64,000 nt of DNA, from assembly GCF_003286415.2 (NCBI RefSeq), contig NZ_CP043450.1, positions 5,828,001 through 5,892,000 of the forward strand, in the 5' to 3' direction. The translations under genes and the position numbers were made by a program. Below the pieces are notes generated by a model. The model was given only the letters and a program-made list of their open reading frames with translations. It was not told the DNA's origin and did not search any database. Source of the DNA: Mucilaginibacter rubeus. GTDB taxonomy: Bacteria; Bacteroidota; Bacteroidia; Sphingobacteriales; Sphingobacteriaceae. Below are positions 16,407-25,045 of the stretch, piece by piece (position 1 is the stretch's first letter; every line of letters starts with the position of its first letter).

Positions 16407-17228
16407 TTACTCTTTAATAAATGCCAAAAGATCCTTATTTATGGTTGCAGCCTCAGTTGTAGGCATACCATGCGGAAAACCGGGGTAAGAGATTAGTTTG
16501 CCGTTTTTCAGCAATTTGATTGACTTCAGCGCCGAGTTTGCAAACGGAACAATCTGGTCGTCCTCACCGTGCATAACAAGTACCGGAATGTCTACACTCT
16601 GAAGGTCTTCCCTGAAATCTGTTTCTGAAAATGCTTTAACACAGTCATAATGAGCTTTTATGCCGCCCATCATGCCCTGGCGCCACCAGTTATCCTGGAT
16701 ACCTTTTGATACTTTAGCCCCTTCACGGTTGTAGCCATAAAACGGGAAGGTGATATCCTGGTAAAATTGGTTCCTGTTAGTGGCGGTGTTTTCACGAATA
16801 TCGTCAAACACAGCAAGCGGAACGCCATCCGGGTTGCTCTCGTTTTGCACCATAATCGGTGGAACCGCGCTGATCAGCACAGCCTTAGCAATACGGCCTT
16901 TACCATATTTGGCAGCGTAATGAATAACCTCACCGCCCCCAGTAGAGTGACCGATATGGATAGCATCTTTCAAATCAAGTGCTTCAACAAGCTCAGCAAC
17001 ATCAGCTGCATAAGTGTCCATTTCATTACCGGTTGCGGTTTGGCTTGAGCGACCATGACCACGGCGGTCATGGGCTATAACCCTATAGCCTTGCTCAAGG
17101 AAAAAAAACATCTGGGCATCCCAATCATCGGCAGATAAAGGCCAGCCGTGATGGAAAACCAATGGTTGTCCGGTTCCCCAATCCTTGTAAAAAATTTCGG
17201 TTCCGTCTTTTACTGTAATTTTACTCAT
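16407..17228 (-). CDS. Alpha/beta hydrolase (non-heme chloroperoxidase-like)
   Basis: The 273-residue protein (ATG at 17228, MSKITVKDGT) has the oxyanion motif HHGW at 26-29, the nucleophile elbow GHSTGG with Ser95, an acid in HGEDDQIVP (about Asp224) and His253 in PGFPHGMP. This fully conserved triad and the HGWPLSADDWDAQM start match the cofactor-free haloperoxidase/esterase group. Real substrates are probably esters or lactones; haloperoxidation is a side activity known for the family. A TTG four codons upstream is less likely as start. There is no obvious operon partner. Confidence 0.9.
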   Translation of the reverse strand: MSKITVKDGTEIFYKDWGTGQPLVFHHGWPLSADDWDAQMFFFLEQGYRVIAHDRRGHGRSSQTATGNEMDTYAADVAELVEALDLKDAIHIGHSTGGGEVIHYAAKYGKGRIAKAVLISAVPPIMVQNESNPDGVPLAVFDDIRENTATNRNQFYQDITFPFYGYNREGAKVSKGIQDNWWRQGMMGGIKAHYDCVKAFSETDFREDLQSVDIPVLVMHGEDDQIVPFANSALKSIKLLKNGKLISYPGFPHGMPTTEAATINKDLLAFIKE

Positions 17229-17623
17229 GTCGTTTTTCAATTATGGTGATTAATAAACACTGAAGATGCAGGGCCGTTTTTAACAAAACGTTATCCATAT
17301 AATATCTTTATGCTTTTAAAGGCTGCAAGAATAAGAAACCAAAAGCTTATTATCTACACTATAAAAGTACCTAATTGAGGCTCAGTCAGTAAAAATCCTT
17401 CCAAAATTTACCCTGGTAAGATAAACCAATCATTTTTTTGACACATGACTTGAAGTGGCCTATCAATTACCGACTACTTAGCTGCCGATGCAGGAAAATG
17501 CCTGATCTTTTCATCATAAACCAGGACTTTTTAACTAAGCGCGGTTTAAAGAAACTACAAACCGAATATAAAAAACATTTAAAACACTAAAATCAATAAT
17601 TTAAAGCCGCATTAAATCCTTTT
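17229..17623. other. 395-bp spacer upstream of the hydrolase
   Basis: AT-rich noncoding spacer between the end of the sugar dehydrogenase gene and the hydrolase start (both minus). A short plus-strand frame at 17498-17590 (30 codons, MPDLFIINQDFLTKRGLKKL...) faintly resembles a GreA N-terminus but is too short to call. No terminator or clear promoter stands out. Confidence 0.4.
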
Positions 17624-19051
17624 TTATTTCTTCCGTTTAGATGTTACCCAAACGTAATCAGCAATTTTATTAATATCAGCAGCACTGATTGCGCCACGCC
17701 AGGCAGGCATTCCTTTTTCAGTTATGCCATTAGTTATATTTTTAACTATCGATGCCTTATCGGCTCCGTGGGCAAAATTGCGGCCAAGCAGGCTTTTGGT
17801 TTTTTCGGTACCTTGCAAATGATCCCCATGGCAGGCGGCGCACAACTGTTGAAACATAAACGCTGGCGTTTGCTTTTTCACCGTAGTCTTTTTATTGATG
17901 GCAATACTTTGCACCTGCTGTTTAACTTTTTCGTTAGATGGCCTCAATCGTAAGATCATGTCAAAAGGCGGTTCACCTTTACCTTCCGGTGGGTCATAGT
18001 GCGAGGTTGATATATACAAATAACCATCAGGCCCAACAACCAGCGAGCGGATCCGGCCATACTGTTTTTTCAGCAACACCTCCTGCGTTACGGGTTTATC
18101 ATTGTTCAACCTTATGCGCAAAATGGATTCGCCGCGTAAACATGCTACCAATAAATTTCCCTTAAGTTCCGGAAAAGCATTCCCGTTATAAAACCCAGCT
18201 TCCGAAGGGCCGATGGACGGTGTATATTCCAGCAAAGGCGAGATCATCCCTTCCCGGGTATCCTGGTGATGGATCACTGGCCAGCCATAGTTTTGGCCGG
18301 GTTTAATGATATTGATCTCATCGCCACCGGTTGGCCCATGTTCCGAGTTAAACAAGACGCCGGTGCCGGGTTCAAATGCCAGGCCCTGGGGGTTTCGATG
18401 CCCATAGGTCCAGATCTCCTTGTGTGCAGTATCATTTTTAGTAAATGGATTATCAGCAGGGATACTGCCGTCGTCATTTACCCGGAGTATTTTGCCGTTA
18501 TAAGCTTTCAGGTCCTGTGCCAGGGCCGGTTGGTCGGCGTCGCCCGTAGTGATGTAAAGTTTCTTATCCGGGCCAAATACCAGCCTGCAGCCGGTATGGT
18601 TCTGGTTACCGGGGATGCTCTTAATAATAGTAAATGGATTAATAAGCGAATCGTTCCTGAATTCGTAACGGGCCACACGCACCCTGATATGATTATCCTC
18701 GGTATAATTACTGGCAATGTAAATCCACTTGTTTTGCGCAAAAGCAGGGTGCAGGCACATGCCCAGTAAGCCGGTCTTTTTATCAAGCGTAATGTCGTTA
18801 ACCGTTAGCGCCGGTTTGGGTAAAAGTTTATTGTTTCGGTATATCCTAACCCTACCGGCACGCTCGGTAAATAACATAGTGCCATCAGGCAAAAACGTTA
18901 TTTGCCATGGAACAATAACGTTGGTTACCAGGGTATCTATTTTAAAACTGACAGCTGTATCGGGACCAACGGCTTTCTTTATACTGATAAAAGCGCTTAT
19001 CACTAAGGCGCAAAACAACAGGGCAATAACACAAACCGTCCTTAATTTCAT
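17624..19051 (-). CDS. PQQ-type sugar dehydrogenase fused to a C-terminal cytochrome c domain
   Basis: A signal peptide or anchor (residues about 5-25) precedes a glucose/sorbosone dehydrogenase beta-propeller: PWQITFLPDGTMLFTERAGR, NHTGCRLVFGPDKKLYITTG, GHRNPQGLAFEPGTG, SEHGPTGGDEIN. A c-type cytochrome follows, with CAACH at 404-408 and an axial Met near 448 (KGMPAW). The propeller would oxidise a sugar with PQQ in the periplasm and pass electrons to the attached haem. The family is known; the fusion is seen directly. It lies 16 bp downstream of a secreted ricin-type lectin gene, so the two are probably co-transcribed. Confidence 0.9.
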   Translation of the reverse strand: MKLRTVCVIALLFCALVISAFISIKKAVGPDTAVSFKIDTLVTNVIVPWQITFLPDGTMLFTERAGRVRIYRNNKLLPKPALTVNDITLDKKTGLLGMCLHPAFAQNKWIYIASNYTEDNHIRVRVARYEFRNDSLINPFTIIKSIPGNQNHTGCRLVFGPDKKLYITTGDADQPALAQDLKAYNGKILRVNDDGSIPADNPFTKNDTAHKEIWTYGHRNPQGLAFEPGTGVLFNSEHGPTGGDEINIIKPGQNYGWPVIHHQDTREGMISPLLEYTPSIGPSEAGFYNGNAFPELKGNLLVACLRGESILRIRLNNDKPVTQEVLLKKQYGRIRSLVVGPDGYLYISTSHYDPPEGKGEPPFDMILRLRPSNEKVKQQVQSIAINKKTTVKKQTPAFMFQQLCAACHGDHLQGTEKTKSLLGRNFAHGADKASIVKNITNGITEKGMPAWRGAISAADINKIADYVWVTSKRKK

Positions 19052-19067
19052 AAGCAGGAATTTTATT

Positions 19068-19568
19068 TTACATGGTAGGCGATTGCTGGTAGATATCCCA
19101 GTACTGATCCTTTGTATTAGTTTTTTTAGCGAGGATAATCTTTGAATTTACACTGCCTTTTTTGTCGGATGGGGTAAGGTACAGGTCGGTACCTTTCAGC
19201 TTGATCAGGAAGGTATCTTTATCTATCGGCTCAAACTCGTATTGCTGTGTAGCATTATCTGCATTAAGTGGTTGTTCTTCCAAAGCTACTCCGGCATTGG
19301 CTTCTGCTACGGGCTGAAAAGTTTTGTTGGTGAAAAGGTTCTTCAGTTTATACGTATTGCCCTCTACATGCTGAAAATCCCAGGTCATGCATTTCCAGTT
19401 TTCGGGGTAATAAGCCACCAGCGGAGTACCATTTGCCGACTGCGCGTCTTTAACGCGTAGCAGCATTCCGGTTTGCTCATTTTTAATGGCGTAAGTCCCT
19501 TTAATTTGTTGGGCCGAAACGGCAAGAGCAGGCAACAGGAAACATAACAGCCAGGCAAATCTTTTCAT
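19068..19568 (-). CDS. Secreted ricin-type beta-trefoil lectin-like protein
   Basis: A 166-residue product with a signal peptide (MKRFAWLLCFLLPALAVSAQ). The rest reads as one beta-trefoil: GTYAIKNEQTGMLLRVKDAQ, SANGTPLVAYYPENWKCMTW, DFQHVEGNTYKLKNLFTNKT, with repeated W/F-x-F and N-x-T patterns typical of RICIN-like domains. These bind carbohydrate. It precedes the sugar dehydrogenase on the same strand, so it may bind the sugar or polymer that the dehydrogenase acts on; that is inference. Copy A of the 39-bp repeat lies 48 bp upstream and could carry its promoter. Confidence 0.7.
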   Translation of the reverse strand: MKRFAWLLCFLLPALAVSAQQIKGTYAIKNEQTGMLLRVKDAQSANGTPLVAYYPENWKCMTWDFQHVEGNTYKLKNLFTNKTFQPVAEANAGVALEEQPLNADNATQQYEFEPIDKDTFLIKLKGTDLYLTPSDKKGSVNSKIILAKKTNTKDQYWDIYQQSPTM

Positions 19569-19616
19569 AGGTATATCGGTTTAAACAAATTTATATACAA
19601 AGCATAAACAGCTGTT

Positions 19617-19655
19617 ATACAAATTGGTTCAGTTTTTAGTCGATATGTATCAAAG
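19617..19655. repeat. 39-bp direct repeat, copy A
   Basis: Identical over all 39 bases to 20870-20908, in the same orientation. It begins ATACAAATTGGTTCAG and ends CGATATGTATCAAAG. Flanking bases differ on both sides (GTT before here, ACG before the other copy; AGAG and CAAG after), so the repeat borders are sharp. Confidence 0.95.
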
Positions 19656-19764
19656 AGAGATTAAACGATTATTGACAAATATTATGCTATCGCTAAACTC
19701 CGAACCATCATGACTCAAGCTTTCAATAAACCATATTAAACAATGATTACTAATGTCTTTTTTT

Positions 19765-20754
19765 TTAAATCGATAAGTCTCCAAACATTCTTTTACCGCT
19801 ATCAGTTGCGCAATAAGGAGTTTTTAACTTAATAATTGTCCATTTAGAATTTGGTTTAAATATTGAAGTGGCAGGAATCTCATCCGCTATTTCGCGAATG
19901 ATGACATGTCTATTTGTTCTTTGGTCCACGATAACCCATTTTTCTAAGTATTTAAAAGGCCCTACATGTTCACTAATCATAAAGTACAATGAATTGGTCA
20001 AAGTTTGAAAGGAATCGCTGCTTCTTATGTCAAGAAATAAGTTTTTATTCTTGAAGCCTGGAAAATCGACATCGAATTGTACCGAATAAACAATATCTTC
20101 TTGTACTGGTTGAGGCTTAAAATCTTCAATACTTATGTTTAAGTTGTTACCCACTATCGAGTATTGGTTTTTTTCTAAGACCTCAAGAAATCTTTTATCA
20201 ATATGACTTTTAAAATTTTCTATTAGTTGCTGTATTGTTTCTTGATTTTCATTTGTTTTTTTTTCCTGTGCAAATGTTATTTTAGAAATTTCAGTTACTA
20301 TTCCTTCAATGACAACTTTCGACATCTCTTCGTCAAACTTGATTTCAAAAAGAGTTAATAATTTAGAAAAAAACTCGACGACCGAACGATAGTCATTGAG
20401 TTGATAACACTGGTATAAACCTAATGGTGGCAAAATATCTGACTTGTTTAAGCCTATGCAGATTACAATAATTTCACAATTATCTAAGGCCTGTCCAATA
20501 CCACTTTCAAAGTATATCCATGGGCGATTAATACTATTTGGCGTCAATAAAGAAACTACGGCTTTGCTCTGGGTAATTTTTGAAAGAATTTGATTGAACC
20601 ACATATCCCCAGGTTGAAGACCTCCACCTCCTATTGCATCTGATGAAAACCATGGGTTGATTTGCCCGAGCGTTATACGTCCTAACGCATTAGAAAACAA
20701 CTCCGCTATCGCACTATCTCCTCTATAATGACTTATGAAAAATTTATGCCCCAT
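19765..20754 (-). CDS. TIR-domain protein, probable NADase defence effector
   Basis: The first 140 residues of the 329-residue protein form a TIR domain: KFFISHYRGDSAIAELFSNA at 4-23, VVSLLTPNSINRPWIYFESG at 66-85, with Glu83 in the place of the catalytic glutamate of NAD+-cleaving TIRs, and EIIVICIGL after it. The C-terminal half (about 195-329, including VYSVQFDVDFPGFKNKNLFL and KWVIVDQRTNRHVIIREI) is a domain I cannot name. Bacterial TIRs commonly kill phage-infected cells by depleting NAD+. The gene is AT-rich, has no operon partner and is bracketed by 39-bp repeats, suggesting acquisition. Confidence 0.82.
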   Translation of the reverse strand: MGHKFFISHYRGDSAIAELFSNALGRITLGQINPWFSSDAIGGGGLQPGDMWFNQILSKITQSKAVVSLLTPNSINRPWIYFESGIGQALDNCEIIVICIGLNKSDILPPLGLYQCYQLNDYRSVVEFFSKLLTLFEIKFDEEMSKVVIEGIVTEISKITFAQEKKTNENQETIQQLIENFKSHIDKRFLEVLEKNQYSIVGNNLNISIEDFKPQPVQEDIVYSVQFDVDFPGFKNKNLFLDIRSSDSFQTLTNSLYFMISEHVGPFKYLEKWVIVDQRTNRHVIIREIADEIPATSIFKPNSKWTIIKLKTPYCATDSGKRMFGDLSI

Positions 20755-20869
20755 TTTATAAATCTGCTCTTAGCTTTTTATAAAAATAGTATTTTGAAGA
20801 ATAATTATTATAATAAATAAGTCTTATCAACTAAGATTTATTTATAGCGTAATTTTAACCTATGCGACG

Positions 20870-20908
20870 ATACAAATTGGTTCAGTTTTTAGTCGATATG
20901 TATCAAAG
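20870..20908. repeat. 39-bp direct repeat, copy B
   Basis: Second perfect copy, 116 bp upstream of the TIR start codon and 166 bp upstream of the TonB receptor ATG. The unit contains GATA-TG-TATC dyad symmetry near its right end. TTTG tetramers on the minus strand, 27 bp apart, could be degenerate promoter elements pointing toward the TIR gene here and toward the lectin gene at copy A. Confidence 0.95.
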
Positions 20909-21074
20909 CAAGCAAATTCTGTGTAAGGTTTTATCAACAAGACCGACTAACACGCCAAAACCCTGACCATCGGCATAAACTATGAAAATTCCAATTCCGG
21001 CACCATCGTTATGTTTTATAAAACATAACGTTATTTTTACATTTCACTTTAAGGGTCGCAACCTAAAAAACCAC

Positions 21075-23648
21075 ATGAACAAAAAACTACTTTTAATTTT
21101 GTCCCTATCGGGCACGTGCTTAGCCGCTAAAGCGCAAGACACGCTCAAGAAAACTCAGGCCGATACAACAGCCATTAAAAAGAAGCAACTGCAGGAAGTA
21201 GTTGTCTCCGCATCCCGCATCAGCGAAAGTATTTTACGCTCGCCGGTAAGTATCGAAAAGATCAGGGCATCTGCCTTTAAGCTTTCGGCAGCACCCTCTT
21301 TTTTTGATGCCCTGGAAAATGTAAAGGGCGTTCAGCTTATTACTCCAAGCCTTGGCTTCAGGATCATTAACACCCGCGGTTTTGCCAATACCACCAATGT
21401 TCGCTTTACCCAATTGGTTGATGGGGTTGACAACCAGGCACCACATTTAGGCGCTCCTATCGGCAACGCGCTGGGGCCAAGTGATCTTGACATTGAAAGC
21501 GTAGAGATCATCCCCGGTACTGCATCCGCGCTTTACGGCCTGAACGCGATAAACGGGTTCGCAAATTTTATCACTAAAGATCCATTTACTTCGCCCGGTA
21601 TTACCATTCAACAAAAAACGGGCATTAACCACGTAGGCGATAAAGAAACCGGCGTAAAAGGTTTTTCAGAAACCAGTTTCAGGATAGCTCAGGTACTCTC
21701 GCCTAAATTTGCCTTTAAACTGAATGGCACTTATACCACTGGGTACGACTGGATAGCCGACAATACAACTGATCAAAACGCCGCGGCCAACGCCAAACTG
21801 GGCATTCCGGGCGGGCCGCAAAACCCTGCCTATGACCCCATTAACGGTTATGGCAATGAATCATCCGACAGAAAAACAATTACCCTCGGCGGCAAACAGT
21901 ATTCGGTTGCCCGTACAGGATATGCTGAAAAAGATCTTACCAGTTATGGTTTGCATAACGTGAAGTTAGACGCAGCATTGGCTTATAAATTCAATGCTAA
22001 AACACAGCTTACCTATACCTTCCGTTTTGGCGACCTGGATAATATTTACCAACGGGCCAACCGCTTCAGGCTAAAAGGTTACACTTTACAGCAACATGCA
22101 CTGGAATTGAAGAATGATATTTTCCAGGTACGCACTTACCTCACTATTGAAAACACGGGCAAATCATACAATCTGCGCTCTGCCGGTGAAAACCAGGACC
22201 GCAACTTTAAAAGCGATAACGACTGGTATGCCGATTTTACAAAAGGTTTCAACAATGCCACTTCGGCAGGAGCAAATGTACAGCAAGCCCTGAACCAGGC
22301 CCGCCAGTTTGCGGACGCAGGCCGGTACCAACCCGGAACACCCGCCTTTAATGCCACCCTCAACAAACTTGCTGATATTAACAACTGGGATGTGGGTTCG
22401 GCCCTGCGCGTTAAAGATGATCTGTTTCACATAGAAGGACAGGCAGATATCTCAAAAGCCATCTCCAAAGATTTTATCAAACAAACCGGGCTGGATCTGC
22501 TTGCCGGGTTTGACCACCGTACCTATATCATCCATCCCGATGGTAACTACTTCATCAATTATGTGCCCGGCAAAGAATTCAGCAATTTGGATTACAGCAA
22601 AACGGGCGGCTTTATACAAGCATCAAAAGAACTTTGGGACAATAAACTTAAACTATCGGCCACACTGCGCGGCGACAGGAATGATTACTTCGACCTGAAA
22701 CTGAACCCTCGTTTTACATTGGTATTTTCGCCGGTTGTTGAGCATAATATCCGGGTATCATTTCAGAGCGGTTATCGGTTCCCGAGTATTTTCGAAGCTT
22801 TCTCTAACGTAAACAGCGGCGGGGTAAAACGTATTGGCGGCTTGCGCGTGGTATCAAACGGCATTTTTGAAAACTCGTACCTCCGTACTTCGATAGATGC
22901 TTTCCAAACCGCTGTAAAAAATGATTTTAACCAGGGCATCACCACAAACGCGGCCATCGAAAAAGAAAAGGGCTTGCTGAAAAAGAACCCTTACACCTAT
23001 TTGCAACCTGAGCATATTAACTCATTTGAGGCCGGTTACAAGGCATTATTTTTTGATGGAAAGCTGAGTGCCGACGCGGACTTTTACTACAACAAATACG
23101 ATCACTTTATTGCCCAGGTAGAGGTCAATGTACCTAATACGCAAAAAGCCGATTCGATCCCTTATTATCTGAATGATAAAAATAAACAGGCCCGTTACCG
23201 GGTATGGACTAATTCGCAAAGTAAGGTTACCAATATTGGCGGTAGCATTGGGCTTACCTATCACTTACCGGCCAACCTGCAATTATCCGGCAATGCATCT
23301 TATGCCAAGTTACAGCGAACAACCAATGAGGATGCCCTTGAAGATGGTTTCAATACACCGCAATGGATCACTAATTTCTCTTTTGGTGGTAACCGTGTGG
23401 CAGGTAACTTAGGGTTTAATGTAACCTACAAATGGCAAAGTGGCTATTACTGGCAATCCTTTTTAGTAAATGGTAACGTTGACCATTACGGCACTTTTGA
23501 CGCGCAGGTTAATTATGATTTCCTGAAAACAAAACTTAATGTAAAACTGGGTGCCAGCAACCTCACCAATAAATATTATAACTCCTTTTTAGGCGGCCCA
23601 TCAATTGGCGGTTTCTATTATACTACACTTACTTATACTATTATGTAG
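21075..23648 (+). CDS. TonB-dependent outer-membrane receptor
   Basis: Translation from ATG 21075 gives 857 residues with a signal peptide (MNKKLLLILSLSGTCLAAKA). KKKQLQEVVVSASRISESIL is a TonB-box and plug start, and DIESVEIIPGTASALYGLNA is the conserved plug segment. The remainder is a 22-strand-barrel-like beta sequence ending FYYTTLTYTIM. It imports a siderophore, vitamin or oligomer across the outer membrane using TonB energy. There is no N-terminal carboxypeptidase-like domain and no SusD partner, so it is not a SusC. The frame is open 31 codons further upstream but without a signal peptide. The substrate is unknown. Confidence 0.92.
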   Translation: MNKKLLLILSLSGTCLAAKAQDTLKKTQADTTAIKKKQLQEVVVSASRISESILRSPVSIEKIRASAFKLSAAPSFFDALENVKGVQLITPSLGFRIINTRGFANTTNVRFTQLVDGVDNQAPHLGAPIGNALGPSDLDIESVEIIPGTASALYGLNAINGFANFITKDPFTSPGITIQQKTGINHVGDKETGVKGFSETSFRIAQVLSPKFAFKLNGTYTTGYDWIADNTTDQNAAANAKLGIPGGPQNPAYDPINGYGNESSDRKTITLGGKQYSVARTGYAEKDLTSYGLHNVKLDAALAYKFNAKTQLTYTFRFGDLDNIYQRANRFRLKGYTLQQHALELKNDIFQVRTYLTIENTGKSYNLRSAGENQDRNFKSDNDWYADFTKGFNNATSAGANVQQALNQARQFADAGRYQPGTPAFNATLNKLADINNWDVGSALRVKDDLFHIEGQADISKAISKDFIKQTGLDLLAGFDHRTYIIHPDGNYFINYVPGKEFSNLDYSKTGGFIQASKELWDNKLKLSATLRGDRNDYFDLKLNPRFTLVFSPVVEHNIRVSFQSGYRFPSIFEAFSNVNSGGVKRIGGLRVVSNGIFENSYLRTSIDAFQTAVKNDFNQGITTNAAIEKEKGLLKKNPYTYLQPEHINSFEAGYKALFFDGKLSADADFYYNKYDHFIAQVEVNVPNTQKADSIPYYLNDKNKQARYRVWTNSQSKVTNIGGSIGLTYHLPANLQLSGNASYAKLQRTTNEDALEDGFNTPQWITNFSFGGNRVAGNLGFNVTYKWQSGYYWQSFLVNGNVDHYGTFDAQVNYDFLKTKLNVKLGASNLTNKYYNSFLGGPSIGGFYYTTLTYTIM

Positions 23649-23667
23649 TTGTTTTTCCCTTCGTTTC

Positions 23668-23700
23668 AGACTTACGAAGTTTTGAAAACTTCGTAAGTCT
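23668..23700. terminator. Palindromic bidirectional terminator
   Basis: A perfect 16-bp inverted repeat around one central G. Its core TTACGAAGTTTT and complement equals that of 3342-3372. It lies between the convergent TonB receptor and DUF1501 genes, and the internal T/A tracts allow use on both strands. Confidence 0.8.
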
Positions 23701-23755
23701 TTAAGAGCACAATTGCACGCCATCGCTAAACTCACGGCAGCATTAAAGAATTACT

Positions 23756-25027
23756 TTATCCCCTCATCACATTCACCCTATCCCCTTTCCAATCCGGGAA
23801 TAGTATGTGGTCATTATTTATGGCGAGGTGTTTATCAGCTACAGAGCTAAATACGCTTCTAAAATCGGTAGTTACCGCAAGGTCGCGGCCATCCTCCAGG
23901 TTTTCGATAGCTAACGGTTTTATATCACCATAAACTAAACCGCCATTTACATCATTGCCCAAAATAAAGTTACAGGAGGCGCGGCCATGATCTGTACCAC
24001 CAGTTCCGTTTTGATGAACAGTACGACCAAATTCGGTCATGGTCATTACGGTAACATCATCCTGATAGGAACCAAGATCTGTCCATAAAGCCATCATACT
24101 GTTGCTCAAATCGGACACGTTACGGGCAAATACACCGTTTTCGGTACCCTGGTTAAAGTGGGTATCCCAACCATTAGATTCAGCAAAAGCCACTTCCAGT
24201 CCTACATCCATTTTAATAAGCTGGGCAATTTGCTTTAACGAATTACCCAATGCCGAGTTGGGGTAAACGGCACCGTTAGCTGGGGTGTAATTTTTAATAT
24301 TGGTTTTCTGAAGCATTTTCATGGCTTCAAAGCTTTCCTTCCCGGTTTGCTTCAGCAGGCCCGACGCGGTTTGATCATACAGGTCCTCAAAGCTTTTGGC
24401 AGCCATATTAGCTCCGGTAGGGTTACCACGCATCTGAATAGCAAAATCCTGCAGGTTACTAATGGCTACGGATGGGTTATCGCCATAAAAAGAACGTGGC
24501 ATAGCCGATGTCATACTTACAGCGGTAAAAGGCGTAAGCGCGTCATGGCCGAGCAAACCTATAGCCCTATTAAGCCAGCCGCTTGACGTACCTTTGTTAA
24601 ATGGCGTGCCCGATTCCATGTAATCCTGTGCATCAAAATGCGAGCGGGTATTATTAGGCGACCCTATACCATGCACTATGCCTAATCTTTTCTCACGAAA
24701 CACAGGTTCAAATGCTTTCATGGCGGGGTGCAAACCAAAGCGGCCATCCAAATCAATCAGCGGATTACCCGTGCCGCTTTTTGCTGCCGACATAAACAGG
24801 TTTGGACGGGCAGCTTGCAAATATTCATCGGTAAAAGGGGTAACCGCCATAAGGCCGTCCATAGCCCCGCGCTGAAAAATGCACACCAGCGTTTTTTTCT
24901 TTTTATATGGCGATAAGATCTTCTCGCTTGCAGCAGCCTCGGCCAAAAAGCCGGGAATACCGCCCAGTAAGCCCACGCCTAAAAGGGCCAGTCCGCCCGA
25001 TTTTAAAAATCCTCTTCTTGATACCAT
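23756..25027 (-). CDS. DUF1501 family protein, Tat-exported
   Basis: The 423-residue protein starts MVSRRGFLKSGGLALLGVGL, a twin-arginine signal (R4, R5), so it is exported folded. Family landmarks are LVCIFQRGAMDGLMAVTPFT, GLHPAMKAFEPVFREKRLGI, HFDAQDYMESG and VTVMTMTEFGRTVHQNGTGG with TDHGRA. This region resembles the alkaline phosphatase/sulfatase superfamily to which DUF1501 is related. The gene follows the DUF1800 gene by 18 bp; the two are a widespread conserved pair of unknown function, suggested to act together in the periplasm. Confidence 0.93.
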   Translation of the reverse strand: MVSRRGFLKSGGLALLGVGLLGGIPGFLAEAAASEKILSPYKKKKTLVCIFQRGAMDGLMAVTPFTDEYLQAARPNLFMSAAKSGTGNPLIDLDGRFGLHPAMKAFEPVFREKRLGIVHGIGSPNNTRSHFDAQDYMESGTPFNKGTSSGWLNRAIGLLGHDALTPFTAVSMTSAMPRSFYGDNPSVAISNLQDFAIQMRGNPTGANMAAKSFEDLYDQTASGLLKQTGKESFEAMKMLQKTNIKNYTPANGAVYPNSALGNSLKQIAQLIKMDVGLEVAFAESNGWDTHFNQGTENGVFARNVSDLSNSMMALWTDLGSYQDDVTVMTMTEFGRTVHQNGTGGTDHGRASCNFILGNDVNGGLVYGDIKPLAIENLEDGRDLAVTTDFRSVFSSVADKHLAINNDHILFPDWKGDRVNVMRG

Positions 25028-25045
25028 TTTTAAATCCTCCTGCTG

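Larger units (their letters stand above)
19617..20908. mobile_element. Putative single-gene TIR islet flanked by 39-bp direct repeats
   Basis: A 1253-bp unit (repeat to repeat) contains only the TIR gene and AT-rich flanks. The sequence is visibly more AT-rich than the neighbouring lectin and TonB receptor genes. No recombinase is encoded, so if mobile it would move in trans or have arrived by homologous recombination. Recombination between the copies would delete the gene and leave a single 39-mer. Mobility is inference; the repeats and gene content are seen. Confidence 0.45.

Noticed and set aside
17498..17590. A 30-codon frame resembling the start of GreA
   Set aside because: Too short and too weak a match; kept only as a remark on the spacer.
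19617..20908. Classical insertion sequence or integron cassette around the TIR gene
   Set aside because: No transposase or integrase, no terminal inverted repeats, and 39 bp is too long for a usual target duplication; reported instead as a putative islet.
20982..21074. A 31-codon N-terminal extension of the TonB receptor
   Set aside because: It lacks a signal peptide; the ATG at 21075 opens a clear one.
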